A DNA stretch of 64,000 bases from Amoebophrya sp. A120 (taxonomy: Eukaryota > Sar > Dinophyceae > Syndiniales > Amoebophryaceae), in NCBI GenBank assembly GCA_905178155.1, contig CAJINV010000015.1, forward strand, positions 610,387 to 674,386. The letters are read 5' to 3'. The notes beneath the pieces are model-generated. The model was not told the DNA's origin. It did not search any database and saw nothing but the letters and a program-made list of their open reading frames with translations. This document shows, piece after piece, positions 1-11,175 of this stretch. The first letter of the stretch is position 1. Each line of letters begins with the position of its first letter. The translations under genes were made by a program, and so were the position numbers.

Positions 1-330
1 GGAAGCACCCACGGGGAAAACGGGAAGCACGGGGAAAAGGGGGGGGGGGGGGGGGGCGGGGAGCACGGGGAAAGCGGGAAGCACGGGGGAAGCGGGAAGC
101 ACAGGGAAGGCGGGAAGCACGGGGAAGGCGGGAAGCACGGGGAACACGGGAAGCACGGGGAAAGCGGGGGCACGGGGAAGACGGGAGGCACGGGAAAAGC
201 GGGAAGCACAGGGAAAGCGGGAAGCACGGGGAAAACGGGAAGCACGGGGAAAGCGGGAAGCACGCACGGGGGAAGCAAGTAAGCGGGAAGCAAGGGGGAA
301 GCGGGCGCGAGGCACGGGGGGCGGGGCCGC
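1..330. repeat. G-rich minisatellite
   Basis: Imperfect tandem repeats of about 18 nt built on a CACGGGGAAAGCGGGAAG-like unit run through this stretch, with a homopolymer G run near 41-56. The units vary by single bases and small indels. No ORF of interest overlaps it. It may be a subtelomeric or intergenic minisatellite; the function is unknown. Confidence 0.9.
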
Positions 331-1371
331 GGAGCATCGGCCCACGGTCGGGGACAGCCGCGCCCGGCCCCCGCACCAGGCCCGCAGGCGAGCAGCTGCC
401 CACCACCCTCCCCCGGGGCCCTCCCTCTGTTCGCGAGGGGGCTGGAAGAAGGCGCCACCATCCGCCTCTCTGCCTGCCCGCGTCTCTTGGATGGAGACTC
501 GCTCGCTCGCTGCGCGCGAGCGAGGGAAGGGAGGCGGGGGCGGTACAGACTGCGCGCAAGGTAGCGCGTGGGGCGCCGTCGTTGCCCGGGGGTGCGGGGG
601 GGGGGGGGGGGTGGTGGGCCCCTGCGCCTGGACAGCAATGACTGAATGCCCTGCCCCGGCGCCCGTCCTCGCTGACTCTGCCCAAGCGCGCAGCAGGGGC
701 CCCAGCAAGCCCCTGCCCTGCAAGACCAAGCGCGGGAGAAGGGCGGGGGGGCACCAACGCGCACAGGAGCAGGGCGCACCGGCAGGCGTCACAGACGGGC
801 CACAAAACAGACGCGCGGGCGGGGCGTGACGCGCCAGAGCCGCGCATGGCGCGGGCTGTTCTCCTGCTTCCTACCTTCCCCCGCCCACTGGCGCCCGCCC
901 GCTGCCGCGCTTTGCGTCGTTGTGCCTAAGGCTTGCCGCCTCAGAAGCGCGGGCCCAATACGGGCGGGGTCCTCGCGCTCGCACAACGACGGGAACCACG
1001 GGCGCCATGGCGCTCCGCCTTCGTTCTTTCAACACGAAGCGGCGCAAAGGCTTGGCCCCGCCCTGCATCAGAATTTTTTTCCCTTGCCCCCCCTCTGGCG
1101 TTTTTCTTTCCCCCCTGTCAACTCGTTAACCTTCCCACTGTGCGACATAAGCTGCGGCCTTGTATATACTATTTCCCGGGTACTGAAAACGTGTCTGTCA
1201 TGCTAGTTAGGCAAAGGGGTGCCTTCTCTCATGCTAGTCAGCAACCCAATTCTGAACCCGTAGAAGCACAATGGTCGGCCTCCATTGCGTTCTCTGCAAT
1301 GCAGTCGTTTTGGTGTCGCATTGCATGCATCACAAATTATTTCCACTTTGAGGATTTCCATTCTGAGGGTG
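331..1371. other. GC-rich region without a convincing gene
   Basis: Very GC-rich to about 1070, with a second G run near 597-611, then average composition. Short open frames on both strands are low-complexity Ala/Gly/Arg sequence typical of GC-rich noncoding DNA. Bases 1326-1375 resemble the right end of an F5 introner (a motif like GCATCACAAAT, then a degenerate terminus ending GTCATA), so a relic element may end here. I see no other structure. Confidence 0.5.
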
Positions 1372-4300
1372 TCATACGACCAGAGCCGAGAGATTCCGGT
1401 CGGACAACCTCACCGAAACTTCATTGAACAGAGCGTTATGGATTGCAAAAGTGTCTGGGTCTGGAAGAGTGTGATAAACTTGTCATGCAGATTGTCCATG
1501 ACCCATGAGGTCTGGAATGCGGGACTTAGCATGACAGACTCTGCGAGGTCTCTGCCATGCCTATCCTGCATGAGAAACTCCCTCGCAACTTGGTCGAAAG
1601 TGGACAGCTTTTGGTCATCATGCAACACAGATTTTTGCATGATTCTGATTTACCATGACAAGTTCCACTTTTCCAGACCCAGACATTTTTGCAGTTGATA
1701 GGCGTGAATCCCTTGCAACAGCTCCTGCTTCTGCTGCCGAAGTTCGAGCAGAAAGGTTTTTTTCTCCTGCTCGGAAAACGCCTTCTGCTGCGCGTCCTGC
1801 TGTGGATCCTTGTCTTTCGTTCGCGTAATATCCTTATCAAGTGTAAAAGTGTCTGGGTCTGGAAGATTCTGACACTTGTCATGCACGTTTTGCATGAGCC
1901 ATGATGTCTGTGATGCATACCCTAGCAATACAGATTTCTTGAGGGCTTCTTGATGCCTATTCCGCATGACAGATGCCTTCTCAGCGTAGCAAAAATTGCA
2001 TTCCCTTTCTTGGTACTCATGCAATACAGATTTTTTTGGAATCCAAATGCAGCATCACAAGTTGCATTCTTCCAGACCGAGACACTTTTACATTTGATAA
2101 TCCTTGTTACCCGAGGAGGCAGAGGTCAACGACAGTGCGGAAACACCGTCGGCAGCGGCGGAGATGGCTGCGACCGCCGAAGAAGCTGCTGATGTCGCGG
2201 CTGCCGTACTACTTGTACTGTGGTCGCCGGGCTTCATGCTGTTTTTCCGTTTAACATTCCCACCGGCACCTACTGGGCCTGCACCTCCTGCAGCTCCAGA
2301 TGCGCTTGCTCTTCCGACGAGATGAGACAAAGCAAGCCCACCGCCGGACGAATTCGCGGAAAAGTTGCCGTGAACGATCTCGAAATACTGCGCAAACAGC
2401 TTGTTCTATCCAAGAATAAAAAAAATTGTAGGTGTAACCTTTTTGGAGGAACAGCATTACAAATTTGTCTGGCATGACAACAAAAACCTGTTATGCGCAG
2501 ATAGTACGTGAAGACGCCCTGTAATGCACCCTACGACGCATGCCAAGCATGACAGACACAATCATCTTGCATGTTGCGCATCACAAATTTACACTAACAA
2601 CGTTTTTTTCTTGGATATGTTCCCATCGTTTGCGGCGAAGGAGAGCTTCGTGAAAATCTCCAACGACGCGCGGAGCCAGACCAGCCAATATGCTGTGCAA
2701 GAGTATCGCACTCGTAGCAATCGCATGTATGCGCGACAAATCTCTTTTTCAAGGTAAATCAGCATGAGATATTCCACTTGTCATGCTGAGCAAATTTGTG
2801 ATGCGATTACTACTAGTGCGATGCTTTTGCAAGTCATAGCCAGTGGTCTCTGTTGAAGAGCGACCCAAAGCCGTGCGACAAGTCGATAAGCTTCTTCGTT
2901 TTTACCAGGTTTGCCTTGTCAACAAAGTAGCAGTCCTGGAATAAAACCTGGGCCGACTGCTGGTAAAGCTCTTGGTGTTGACCACCTTGAAGATGGGATT
3001 CCAAAAAGGACCTCCCGGTGAGGCTCGTGCGATGAAAGAAGTCTTCATCTCGCACTAAGCAGCTGTCGGCGGTTTTTTGCAACAAAAGCGTCATCTCCTC
3101 CTCGAGATGAAAAGAACCGTTCAAAGCCAGCAGAAACTCCAGATGCTTCCACAACTTCTGCACAAACCTTAGCCTCTCCGCCTCCTCGTTGGTATGCTGC
3201 TGATGCTGCTGCGCGGCAGAGATTTGTTGATGAGGCCCCGGCTTCGCTGTTCCACCTCCAGGATGATCTCCTGCTGCACTGGATACACTATTCAACATCG
3301 CTGGAATGACTTTCGGCTCGGAATAGTACACTCCGTCTACTACACTGTTATTGCTCATGATCCCGATAGTCGCTGCACTTTGCGCCGCCTCTTCGTGTTC
3401 GATCCACAGCAGATTCTCATACCCGACCACACGATGGCATGGCGTTCTCAACTGTTACACTCTCAGCTGTTACACGAATTTGTGACGCAAGAATGGTAAC
3501 AATGAACGAGGCAAGCTTGCTGCTTTCGCATGACAGATTTGGCACAGATTTAGATGCTGTTTGGCCTCTCGTAGATTTGTCATGCGAAGCAGCTTAATGG
3601 TGGCAATCTTGGTGGTGAATTTGCATGACAAATTCATGTAACAGTTGAGAATGTAACACTTGAGAACGCCATAGATGGTCGTAGTTTTGTCGCCAGGAGA
3701 GGAGTTTCGAAACCGAGTAGATCTATCCTGTGCAAAAGTATCGTACTCGTAGTAATTGCATTCATGCATTACAAATCTTTTTCTTAAGGCAAATCTGCAT
3801 TACAAATTTCATTTCTCATGCTGAGAAAATTTGTAATGCAATTATACGAGTACGATACTTTTGCAGTTCATAAGATCAGGTTCGTCGCAACGCTGTCGAG
3901 ACACTGCTTCACAGACAGTTGCTGGTCATTGTAATTTTGCTTCAGAAACCGGAAGGGGATCATCTTTCGCGCTTCCACGTCGGACACAGAATTCACCATG
4001 GCTTCGTACAAGCTAGATATGATCGCGAAGAGGACCGAGACGTGAGAGTCGATGGTGGTAGAGGGCGCCGTGATTGTTGAGGACGGATGTTTAAAATTAC
4101 TAGATGTTGAAAAAGGACAACTCGAAGAGGATGTTGGTCTACTGGATGTCACTCTCGAGAAGAACGACTGCTGCTTGCGCACGAAGTTTGGGAAGAAATC
4201 GTTGGTCATCTCCTGTTGAAAGCTGTCCCGGCCTAGAATGGGGTGAGTTCGAGTTGCCCCCGCTATCATGCGCTCGTCATGGGAGTTCGGACTTGCTTCA

Positions 4301-4977
4301 TACCCCTCGTCCAGAAAATCTACTTCGCCTTCACCTTCTGTCGTACTAGCATAGTACCGTAGAAACCCCACGTCTTTATGGGGTTCTCAAACGTTACATT
4401 CTCAAGTGTTACATGGATTTTTTGGCATGCAAAATTGCCATAAGCAACCGCACGACCAAGCGGCTGCGCATGACAAATCTCCGAAGGGCTAAACAGCATG
4501 GATGTCTGTGCCAAACTTGTGATGCTCGAGTTGCAAGGTCCTCCCTTTCACTTTCGCTTTTCTTGCATCAGAAATCCACGCAACAGTTGAGAATGTAACA
4601 TTTGAGAACGCCATAGTCTTCCAATAGGAATTTCGGGTCCCGGAATAGTTTCAGGAAAATGGAGTCTAGAAACGGGTTATCAAATGTAAAAGTGTCTGGG
4701 TCTGGAAGATTCTGAGACTTGTCATGCACGTTTTGCATGGGCCATGATGTCTGCGATGCATGCCCTAGCATTGCAGACTTTTTGAGGGCTTCGCGATGCC
4801 TATTCCGCATGACAAATGCCCTCTCCGCGTAGCCAAAATCGATTCCCTTTGCTGGTCATGCAATACACATTTTTTTGGAATCCAAATGCAGCATCACAAG
4901 TTCGGACTCTTCCAGACCCAGACACTTTTGCTTTACATACGGGTAGCAGTAGTTTTCTGCTTCATCGTGTTTCAGTA
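1372..4977 (-). CDS. MON2/BIG-like protein, 3' half (cut off by transposon)
   Basis: This is the downstream part of the gene whose 5' half lies at 18024-21041. Coding exons, separated by introner elements, are about 4940-4977, 4616-4677, 3873-4376, 3674-3723, 2839-3437, 2618-2688, 2100-2406, 1701-1834 and 1372-1436. Excising each element with one 5-bp repeat gives a continuous frame, e.g. AENYCYP to FLDSIFLKL, LLED to VGFLRYY, VATNLI to YSVSKLL, FNRDHW to LVWLRAS and NDGN to KLFAQYF. The sequence is helical with Leu/Trp-rich segments as in HEAT/ARM-type large Arf-GEF relatives, followed by an Ala/Ser/Gly-rich linker and a Gln/Glu-rich coiled coil ending in GIHALFNEVS. The end is uncertain: TGA at 1372-1374, or a further exon past a possible GTGAGG donor near 1411. 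The family assignment rests mainly on the 5' half. Confidence 0.6.
1437..1700. mobile_element. Introner element F2 (264 bp)
   Basis: F2 terminal inverted repeat TGCAAAAGTGTCTGGGTCTG and its complement. Flanking repeats are AGCGT and GGCGT (one mismatch). In the MON2-like gene; excision joins LLQGIHA to LFNEVS. Confidence 0.9.
1835..2099. mobile_element. Introner element F2 (265 bp)
   Basis: Perfect flanking repeat ATCCT. In the MON2-like gene; excision joins SSGNKD to ITRTKDKD in frame. Confidence 0.92.
2407..2617. mobile_element. Introner element F13 (211 bp)
   Basis: Only member of F13: ends pair as TATCCAAGAA and TTCTTGGATA with A/T runs. Perfect flanking repeat TGTTC. Excision joins FAANDGN to KLFAQYF. 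Confidence 0.88.
2689..2838. mobile_element. Introner element F1 (150 bp)
   Basis: F1 terminal repeat near TGCAAAAGTATCGCACTCG. Flanks GCCAA and GCCAG. Excision joins FNRDHW to LVWLRAS in the MON2-like gene. Confidence 0.9.
3438..3673. mobile_element. Introner element F8 (236 bp)
   Basis: F8 termini are GGCGTTCTCAA-like followed by GTTACA motifs. The left end starts CAT rather than TAT. Perfect flanking repeat GATGG. Excision joins WRQNYDH to RVVGYEN. Confidence 0.9.
3724..3872. mobile_element. Introner element F1 (149 bp)
   Basis: Perfect flanking repeat AGATC. Left end TATCCTGTGCAAAAG, right end CTTTTGCAGTTCATA. Excision joins VATNLI to YSVSKLL. Confidence 0.93.
4377..4615. mobile_element. 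Introner element F8 (239 bp)
   Basis: Second F8 copy, starting TATGGGGTTCTCAA. Perfect flanking repeat GTCTT. Excision joins KFLLED to VGFLRYY. Confidence 0.92.
4678..4939. mobile_element. Introner element F2 (262 bp)
   Basis: Perfect flanking repeat CGGGT. Excision joins AENYCYP to FLDSIFL in the MON2-like gene, only 38 bp from the large transposon's left end. Confidence 0.93.
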
Positions 4978-5037
4978 TATGAACGGACAAAATGCAAAAC
5001 GGGACAGTAAAAAAACCAAGAAAAATCGTGATTTGTA
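4978..5037 (+). repeat. Left terminal inverted repeat of the large transposon
   Basis: Starts TATGAACGGACAAAATGC and continues through an A-rich stretch. It pairs with 17964-18023 with one visible C/T difference. The preceding 8 bp, 4970-4977, are the left target duplication. Confidence 0.9.
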
Positions 5038-5954
5038 TCATTTAGTGTGTTTACAAACAACATCCGGAACGACCGACTGCTACTCCTCCGCGGATCGCAA
5101 CACTCACGACTTGATCTCCTGCAAGACAAATTCGACGAAAGAACTTGGGAGCACAACCGACTGGTGTGGTTTCGGACCGCCTGCTGATCTTCGTGCTTCA
5201 TCCTCCGTCAGAGCAAAGATCTCAGGCACTTTTTTGCCATGCACGAGCGGATACGACCAAAACTTGTGGTTTAATACAGAACCACAAGGATTCGCGCCAA
5301 GGGGAAACAGAGATACGAGGGAGAAAGTCGTGACTTGTTGGCGCACGCAACCATGCTGGGATTCGTTGCTACAGGTTCATTGAAAACGAAGACAAAAGGA
5401 AACAGGGTTTGCTAATAGTTTTGGTGACAACGTCCCTCGATTATTTTTGTTTGACTGTGTCTTATTTGCCTTTATCTGCAGAAGGTCTTGATGTTGAAGT
5501 TGCAACTAAAGTTCAAGTTGTGATGTAGTGCTGCCAAAAAATAAAAATTACGACTTGCATAGGGTAACACACAACCGGGCGTCTGGGTCCTGTAAATGAT
5601 GAAGCTACTTCTACTTCAACTACATCTCGGTGTATCTTAATTTTTTTGCGAGCGAAATCGACAACGCAACACTGCTGAGAGCGAAGTGCTGACTTCCTAC
5701 CTGGAAGTGAATGAAGCTGGTGCACGAGTAGACGGATCTACACTACGAACGACCGAAAAAGTTAGCTTATTGCTGTATAGAAATACGAGTGTAAAATATT
5801 ATCATTAACATTCAGAATCTGAATCAGAAATGTGCGAGAGTTTGAGTAAACTATTTCTGCAAATCATTCTACGGATTAGAAAAAGGCGCTACTGAAAATA
5901 AAACGTGGCGATGGAGTTTGCTTTTGCTAAATATAAACTGCTGATATTGATAAA
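5038..5954. other. Transposon left subterminal region, no clear gene
   Basis: Contains an 80-residue minus-strand ORF at 5104-5346. Its middle (encoding LNHKFWSYPLVHGKKVPEIF) is also present inverted at 17708-17797, so this segment is structural repeat rather than an obvious gene. 5350-5954 is AT-rich and appears to be the 3' flank of the minus-strand gene that ends at 5955. Confidence 0.5.
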
Positions 5955-8900
5955 CTACACCTTCTGCTTCTTGCTCGGTGTGAGCTCCTCTTCATCCACT
6001 TTTTCATTTTCCTCATCATCACCTTCCAACTGCAGCAAGTTGATCTTCTTCTCCTCCGCCTTCATCATGTTGGCCCGCATAGATGCGAACGGGTTCAGCA
6101 AGTCCACCTTGTTTTCCGCATGCGGATTGATCACCGGCGCGCTGGAGCTGGAAGAAGCGGAACTGCTGGAGGCCGCCGTGACCTCGGACACGACCTTCTT
6201 CGCCTCCTCCGTGAACTTCTGCATGTTGGATGCCGCCGCGGCCTTGCTCCCGATGTGTTTCGAGATGTTCTGCATGTCGATGTCGGCCATGTCGCTCGAA
6301 ATCATGCAGCTCCCCAGGTCGGCCATCGCCTTGAACGCTTCCTTCTCCTTCTGCAGGCTCTTGTCCCATTTCTCGCGGGCGGTCTTGCCGGTCGGCGGCT
6401 TCGTCGGGTCCTCCTCCATGTCGAAAAAAGCCGGCACCGGCTCTCTGGTTTTGAAGGGGATCTTGAACTTCACGCACAGCTGCTCGTCGCCCTCCAGGTC
6501 GAAGCGGTACGTGGCCGGCTTGAAAACGATGCTCTCCCCGTCGCCGATCGCCGCCGTGCACTTCCACACCATCTTCAACCCCTTCTGGTAAAAAGCGGCC
6601 TTGTCTTCCTCGAATTCCCCGGTCACGGTGATAGGGATTTCGACGCCCCGGACCTTGGTCTTCCGCGCCGCCGCAGTGTTCAGCCAGAACTCCGAGTTGA
6701 CCCCCTCAATGTCCTTTTGTTCGTAAAACTCGCTGTCCAGACGAATGTTCTCCATGGACACCTTCGTCGTGATCTTGCTGCTCATCATGGAGTGCACCTC
6801 AAAAAAATCGAGGGTGGAGCAGGCCACCGCCTTCTCCTCCAGGTCGGTCAACAACTTCTTGTTCTCATCCCGCAACCGTTGCAACTCCGCCTTCTCATCG
6901 TTGTGCGCCTTCTCGATCTCCGTCGCCATTTCCATCTGCACGCTGTCGTCGTTGGAGTTGTTCCGCTTGATTTGTTTCTTCTTCGCCTCCTTGTTTTTCA
7001 GGATCGTCGCCCGCAGCTTCGAGTACTTGGATTCGCAGTCGTTAATCTGCCGGGTCAGCGCAGTTGTCGCCAACTTCCCCTGCTTGGTGTAGTACTTCTC
7101 CTCCACGTTCTCACACTTGCCCACGATCGCGCACTGCTTGTTGTCCAACATCTGAAACGCGCCGGCATTGGCGTAATCCAGCCGCACCACCGTCTTCGCC
7201 ACCAAGTTACCGCAGGCAATGACCGGCGCGTTGAGCAGCTTGATCTGGGTCATGCCCTTGAAGGCCTGGGGGGTAATTTCCATCAACTTCGAAATCGGCG
7301 CGAGGATGAGACTGAGCCAGCCACCCTGCTTGTTCTGCTCCTGTGCCCGGGCCTTCGACAACTTCCACGTTTCGGGGTAGGCCAGGCCACAGTCCTCCGG
7401 GGTTAGCCCCACGACGGTTTTGGTCTGCAGGTCGGTCAACTTCAGGTTGTCGCGGTCCTGTGGTCGATGAAGTGGGTTGTTGTGAGAAGGGCGACATCAG
7501 ATGGCTCTACCTCTACGCATGACAAATTCTAAATCTTCTCCTTCAAAATCAAAATTGCAAAAATATTTTAACGATGAGATTCCACGAGTCCAAAAAAAAG
7601 CAAGCAGCTATACCGTCCACACCAACGCCTCCCGGTCCTCGTCCCACTGCTTTCCGGTCTTCGCGTTTCTGATCATCTCGGCGATGATGTGTACGAGAAT
7701 TAAGTTCTTTTGTATCCAGAAGAAATAAAAAAAGAGATCAAGGTTGGGCGGGAAGTGTGCATGACAGATTTTTTTTTGGATACAAACAGACTTATTCTGC
7801 ATGACAAACTTTAACTTTTACTGTGCATGATCATGATTTTGCATGACAGACTGCGACTGGAGTTGGAACATCTTCACGCGATCGCGATAAAAATTTTGCA
7901 TGACAGATTTGCTGAACATATATTCTATCTTCCCCTGCGTCGACCTTGTTCTCATTATACTCACTGCCATACGCTCCTGGACTCGCTCCGACATTCGGGT
8001 GCCCGCAGCTTCGTCTGGCCGCAGGTAGTTGTTCCGCACCAGCTTGACGATCGCTGTCATTTCCTCCACCCCGATTTTAATTCCCTTCACCCCCGCGTAC
8101 AACTCCGTCTTCACAAACCCGTCCTGGCCGCACCACAGCTGCAACCACGCAGACGCCGAGTAATCCTTCACCGGGGGCGTTTGGTACTGGAGCTTGACAG
8201 CGTATTCATGAGCAAAGCAGGCGAATTGGTTCACGCTGGTTGGTGCGGTTCGAATTTGACAAGACCAACTGCAGAGCACACAGTGATCTGCAGGTGGTAA
8301 GCACCATCTTGCACAAAAATTAATACAGACAAATTCCGGACCAACTCTGTTGAAGCAAAACACCAACGTCTGCGCCATACAACGCGGATGACGGAGCTGT
8401 GGCGAGATGTAATGTGGGGTGGGGAGTGCGTCGTGCTTTTTGTGATGCATTACGGCACTATGCAAAGCAAATCTGTCATGCGTAGAAAGCAGCACACTAC
8501 CTGATGAACTGGGCATACTTGGACTCGTCGTTCCTCGTGGAATACCGCCGCATAAAATGCGGCCAATTGGTCGACAGCCTGGTCAACAGCTTACCCAGGT
8601 ACAAGAGCTCGGTAATTTCGTAGTGATTGCGCGTGGCAATGCAATAGGTCTGTTTTCGGAACGTAAATAGAAATAGGATCAGAATTTCTCATGCAGTTTT
8701 CGAAATTAATAGGATCAGAATTTCTCATGCAATTTCCTCAGGCGAATTAAACAACAACCAGAAGCGATCACAAAGACCATCGATACCCGATAAAAATCCA
8801 GCTCCTCCTGGGGGGTGGGTTTGTGCTTCAGCGTTGCCTTGTGCTTGTTCCAAGCTTTCTCGATCTGGAATGTGAAAGAAGTGCTTTGCTATTTTGCTAA

Positions 8901-10743
8901 CTTCCAAAAACAAAACCCAAAAACAGCTCGCATTAGTCACGTCATCATCTTCGCACTAGTCACGTAAAGCAATTTTTTTTCCTAAGTCTTGATTGCCACC
9001 GCGCTGATCGACATCCGCGATTTTGCAAAACCAGCAATAAGGACTAGCACCTGCAGAACAACAACAAAGGCCAAACGATGGCGCGCAAGAGCAGTAAAAG
9101 CCAAACCAAGAAGAGCGGGGCAAAGGCTGCGCAGAAGGCAGCGGCGGGCAAAAAACTGCAGGCGAGGCCGACAGGGCATGGCAAAGAAAACGCAGCGGAT
9201 GGGGAAGAGCGCAGCGGTTCCCTGAGTATGTGCGACGCCCGTCGATTTGCAGACCAACTCGCAAAATCAGCAGGGCGGAAAAAGAAGGCCGGCGAGGCCT
9301 ACAAGCTTTGCTGGCTCCTGCAATGTTTCACGGGGCGGAGGGGCATCGACGTTCGCTCCCTCACCCTCGCGGACGTCGAGCCGGGGCGGGTGCGCATCGG
9401 AAACAGTAAGCTGGCAAAGCAACCAAACGGCCGCGGCCACCTGAAATGGGTGCCCATCGATCCGGCGAAAGCAACGGCCACCTTCATAAGAAACCAGCTC
9501 GCGCAGATGCGCGAGGACGGAAAAAAGGCGGGCGATAAGATTTTCAATTTTGGATATGAGGCGTTCGAGCTGAAGGTGAGGCAGGTTCGCCAAACCTTCA
9601 AAACCCGGAACGCCCTCTCCTGCCCCGCGACGCTGATTACGTCCCACACGCCAAGGCGATCCCTGGCGTCCCACCTGTTTCGCAACAGTGTCGCGCTATC
9701 AACGATTCAACAGATTACTGGCCACGCATCTGTTGCGACCCTGATGAGATACATCAACGCGGACTACAGTTTTCAGCTGCAGGCCGCTTCGCTCGTCAAA
9801 ATTTGATAAGAAACAAAACGCAAAAAGGATTTAATTTACCATGGGAAAAAGTACGAGCACTTTCTCAGCCGTAGTGGCTTCCATCCCGGTAACACCCTCG
9901 TTTTTACAATTAATGTAAGTGTCGAGAAGTCGACTGAACTCTGGCTGGTCGAGTCGTTCATCCAAGATGTTGCACCTTGGTTGTTTTTTATTTTTGTCAT
10001 GCGGATCATAGGCATCTCCCTGTGAACCACCATGATACTGCGCAACTACCATGGGGAAACCGTTAACCCTATTAATCTTACAGTAAGACCGTGTCTGGGA
10101 ATTTGAATGTAAAAAAATTTCAAAAACAGATGCAATACACGAGCCCGATTTTGAACGCACGGTCCCCATACTTCGCATGGAAACGGAGGAGCGCCTGAAT
10201 GCTGTGATTACCGGACACCGGGCGGAGCTTGCCCTTCGACCGGAGCAGGAAGATTTCTGGAAGGTGTTATTTTTTCAAATCTGTAATGCTGTTCATTTCG
10301 AATAGAAGAGTGGCTGCATGATGCTTTTCAACTTTTATCTGCTATGAGAATTTGTCATGCGGAAACGATTTGAAAACAGGTAAAGTACTGGCGGTGTTGT
10401 AAAAATTCCCCTTCACCATGTGGCCGAACAACTCGATCATCCACGATAACTTCCGCAACAGGTTCTTCGCGTGCATCGCGATCATGGTGAGAATCGTAGC
10501 GGTGATGAGGATATCACCGGGCTGCGTGCGGTCGTAGCACCGGTCCTCGACGAAGTCGATAAGCTGCTGCTGATTTTCCAACTCCCCGGCGTCCTTCTTC
10601 CGGAGCAGCTCGTCCGCTTCTTCTTTCGTTGGAAAGGTAGTAGGGGTTATTTCTACTTTTTCCTTGTTGGCTTCTTGCTCGTCGGACTCCAATTTGGGCC
10701 CGCCCGGAAGGAGCATATCCTTCAAAGCCTCACCGGCGTGCAT
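5955..10743 (-). CDS. Multi-exon protein of unknown function inside the transposon
   Basis: Not recognised. Likely exons on minus: 10383-10743 (start MHAGEALKDM), about 10140-10262, 9840 to about 10060, about 8765-8864, 8501-8649, 7965 to about 8200, 7614 to about 7711, and 5955-7457. Ordinary GT-AG junctions are visible: donor GTAAAT at 9839 with acceptor CCAG at 8865, GTAGTG at 8500, GTGAGT at 7964, and acceptor CACAG before DRDNLKLTDLQTK. The long last exon has a Lys/Glu-rich coiled coil (around KAHNDEKAELQRLRDENKK), then a beta-rich segment, a Ser/Ala linker and an acidic tail ending in a basic SKKQKV (possible nuclear signal). Exon 2 contains LRPVSGNHSIQALLRF, faintly like a ParB-fold nucleotide-binding motif; this is speculative. 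The intron 8865-9839 contains the recombinase gene. The gene is part of the transposon cargo. Confidence 0.6.
9078..9806 (+). CDS. Tyrosine recombinase (phage-integrase fold)
   Basis: 242 residues, the only convincing plus-strand gene. Cuts and rejoins DNA through a covalent phosphotyrosine, in the family that includes Cryptons, DIRS elements and phage integrases. All catalytic positions are visible: Arg in FTGRRGIDVRSLTLADV, a beta-hairpin Lys in GNSKLAKQ, His-x-x-Arg in SHTPRRSLASHLF, then TGHASV, and Tyr in TLMRYI. The N-terminus is a Lys/Arg/Ala-rich tail (residues 1-60), which could be a nuclear signal or DNA-binding region; a separate core-binding domain looks short or absent. ATG 9078 gives the longest frame. 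It lies antisense in the 975-bp canonical intron 8865-9839 of the neighbouring gene and has no introners. It could be a cargo gene, a captured Crypton, or the transposon's own enzyme. Confidence 0.85.
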   Translation: MARKSSKSQTKKSGAKAAQKAAAGKKLQARPTGHGKENAADGEERSGSLSMCDARRFADQLAKSAGRKKKAGEAYKLCWLLQCFTGRRGIDVRSLTLADVEPGRVRIGNSKLAKQPNGRGHLKWVPIDPAKATATFIRNQLAQMREDGKKAGDKIFNFGYEAFELKVRQVRQTFKTRNALSCPATLITSHTPRRSLASHLFRNSVALSTIQQITGHASVATLMRYINADYSFQLQAASLVKI

Positions 10744-11009
10744 GATTTTTGCAGTTTTTTTCTAGTGTGTGCAACGCCTGAAAAATTACAAAACACTCAT
10801 AAAATGCTACTACTCTATCTGCTGAAGGCGTCTTTCGAAGCATGCAATCTCGCAAATCATCAACAGGTAAGAGCACATCAAAGACGGAAAATTCAAGGCC
10901 CGAAACAGTTCTTCAAGTGGTCACGACAGGTCCCAGAGAGAGGTATTTGCATTGGAATGAATGCTGTCCAACATAGATTTTTCTGTGAATTTCACATGTT
11001 TTTCCAAGT
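10744..11009. other. Intergenic spacer within transposon
   Basis: Precedes the start of the multi-exon gene on minus. A/T-rich with short plus-strand open frames only. I see no further feature. Confidence 0.5.
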
Positions 11010-11175
11010 CGCAAAAAATAGGCGAATCAAGAATCTTGGTTTTTTCCTAGATTTTTTTTCCGCGAATGGACAATTCTTGGCCAGAACCTGGCTTTTTGGC
11101 GAAGAATTGGCCAAACGGAGGAAAAAAATCAAGGAAAAAACCAAGATTCTTGATTTGGTGATTTTTGGAGGTCGT
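11009..11175. repeat. Hairpin-forming inverted repeat (MITE-like), copy 1
   Basis: Arms around AATCAAGAATCTTGG and CCAAGATTCTTGATT extend through T-rich/A-rich stretches, with a second inverted pair around GAATTGGCCAA-type sequence inside. It lies between two converging features within the transposon. It could act as a 3' processing or terminator hairpin for the 1,240-residue gene, or be a small non-autonomous element. It is copied at 11811-11977. Confidence 0.7.

Noticed and set aside
491-1427. Several ORFs of 110-165 residues in the GC-rich left end
   Set aside because: Overlapping frames on both strands of equal length and low complexity; no domain, splice or conservation signal.
3438-3769. 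ORFs running through introners, such as the 99-residue frame at 3470-3769
   Set aside because: They are made of introner sequence and end within it; the flanking exons read continuously only when the elements are removed.
6120-7406. 428-residue plus-strand ORF antisense to the long last exon of the transposon gene
   Set aside because: It is a GC-rich mirror of the minus-strand exon, with His/Leu/Arg-biased composition; the minus frame has clear splice sites and coiled-coil sequence.
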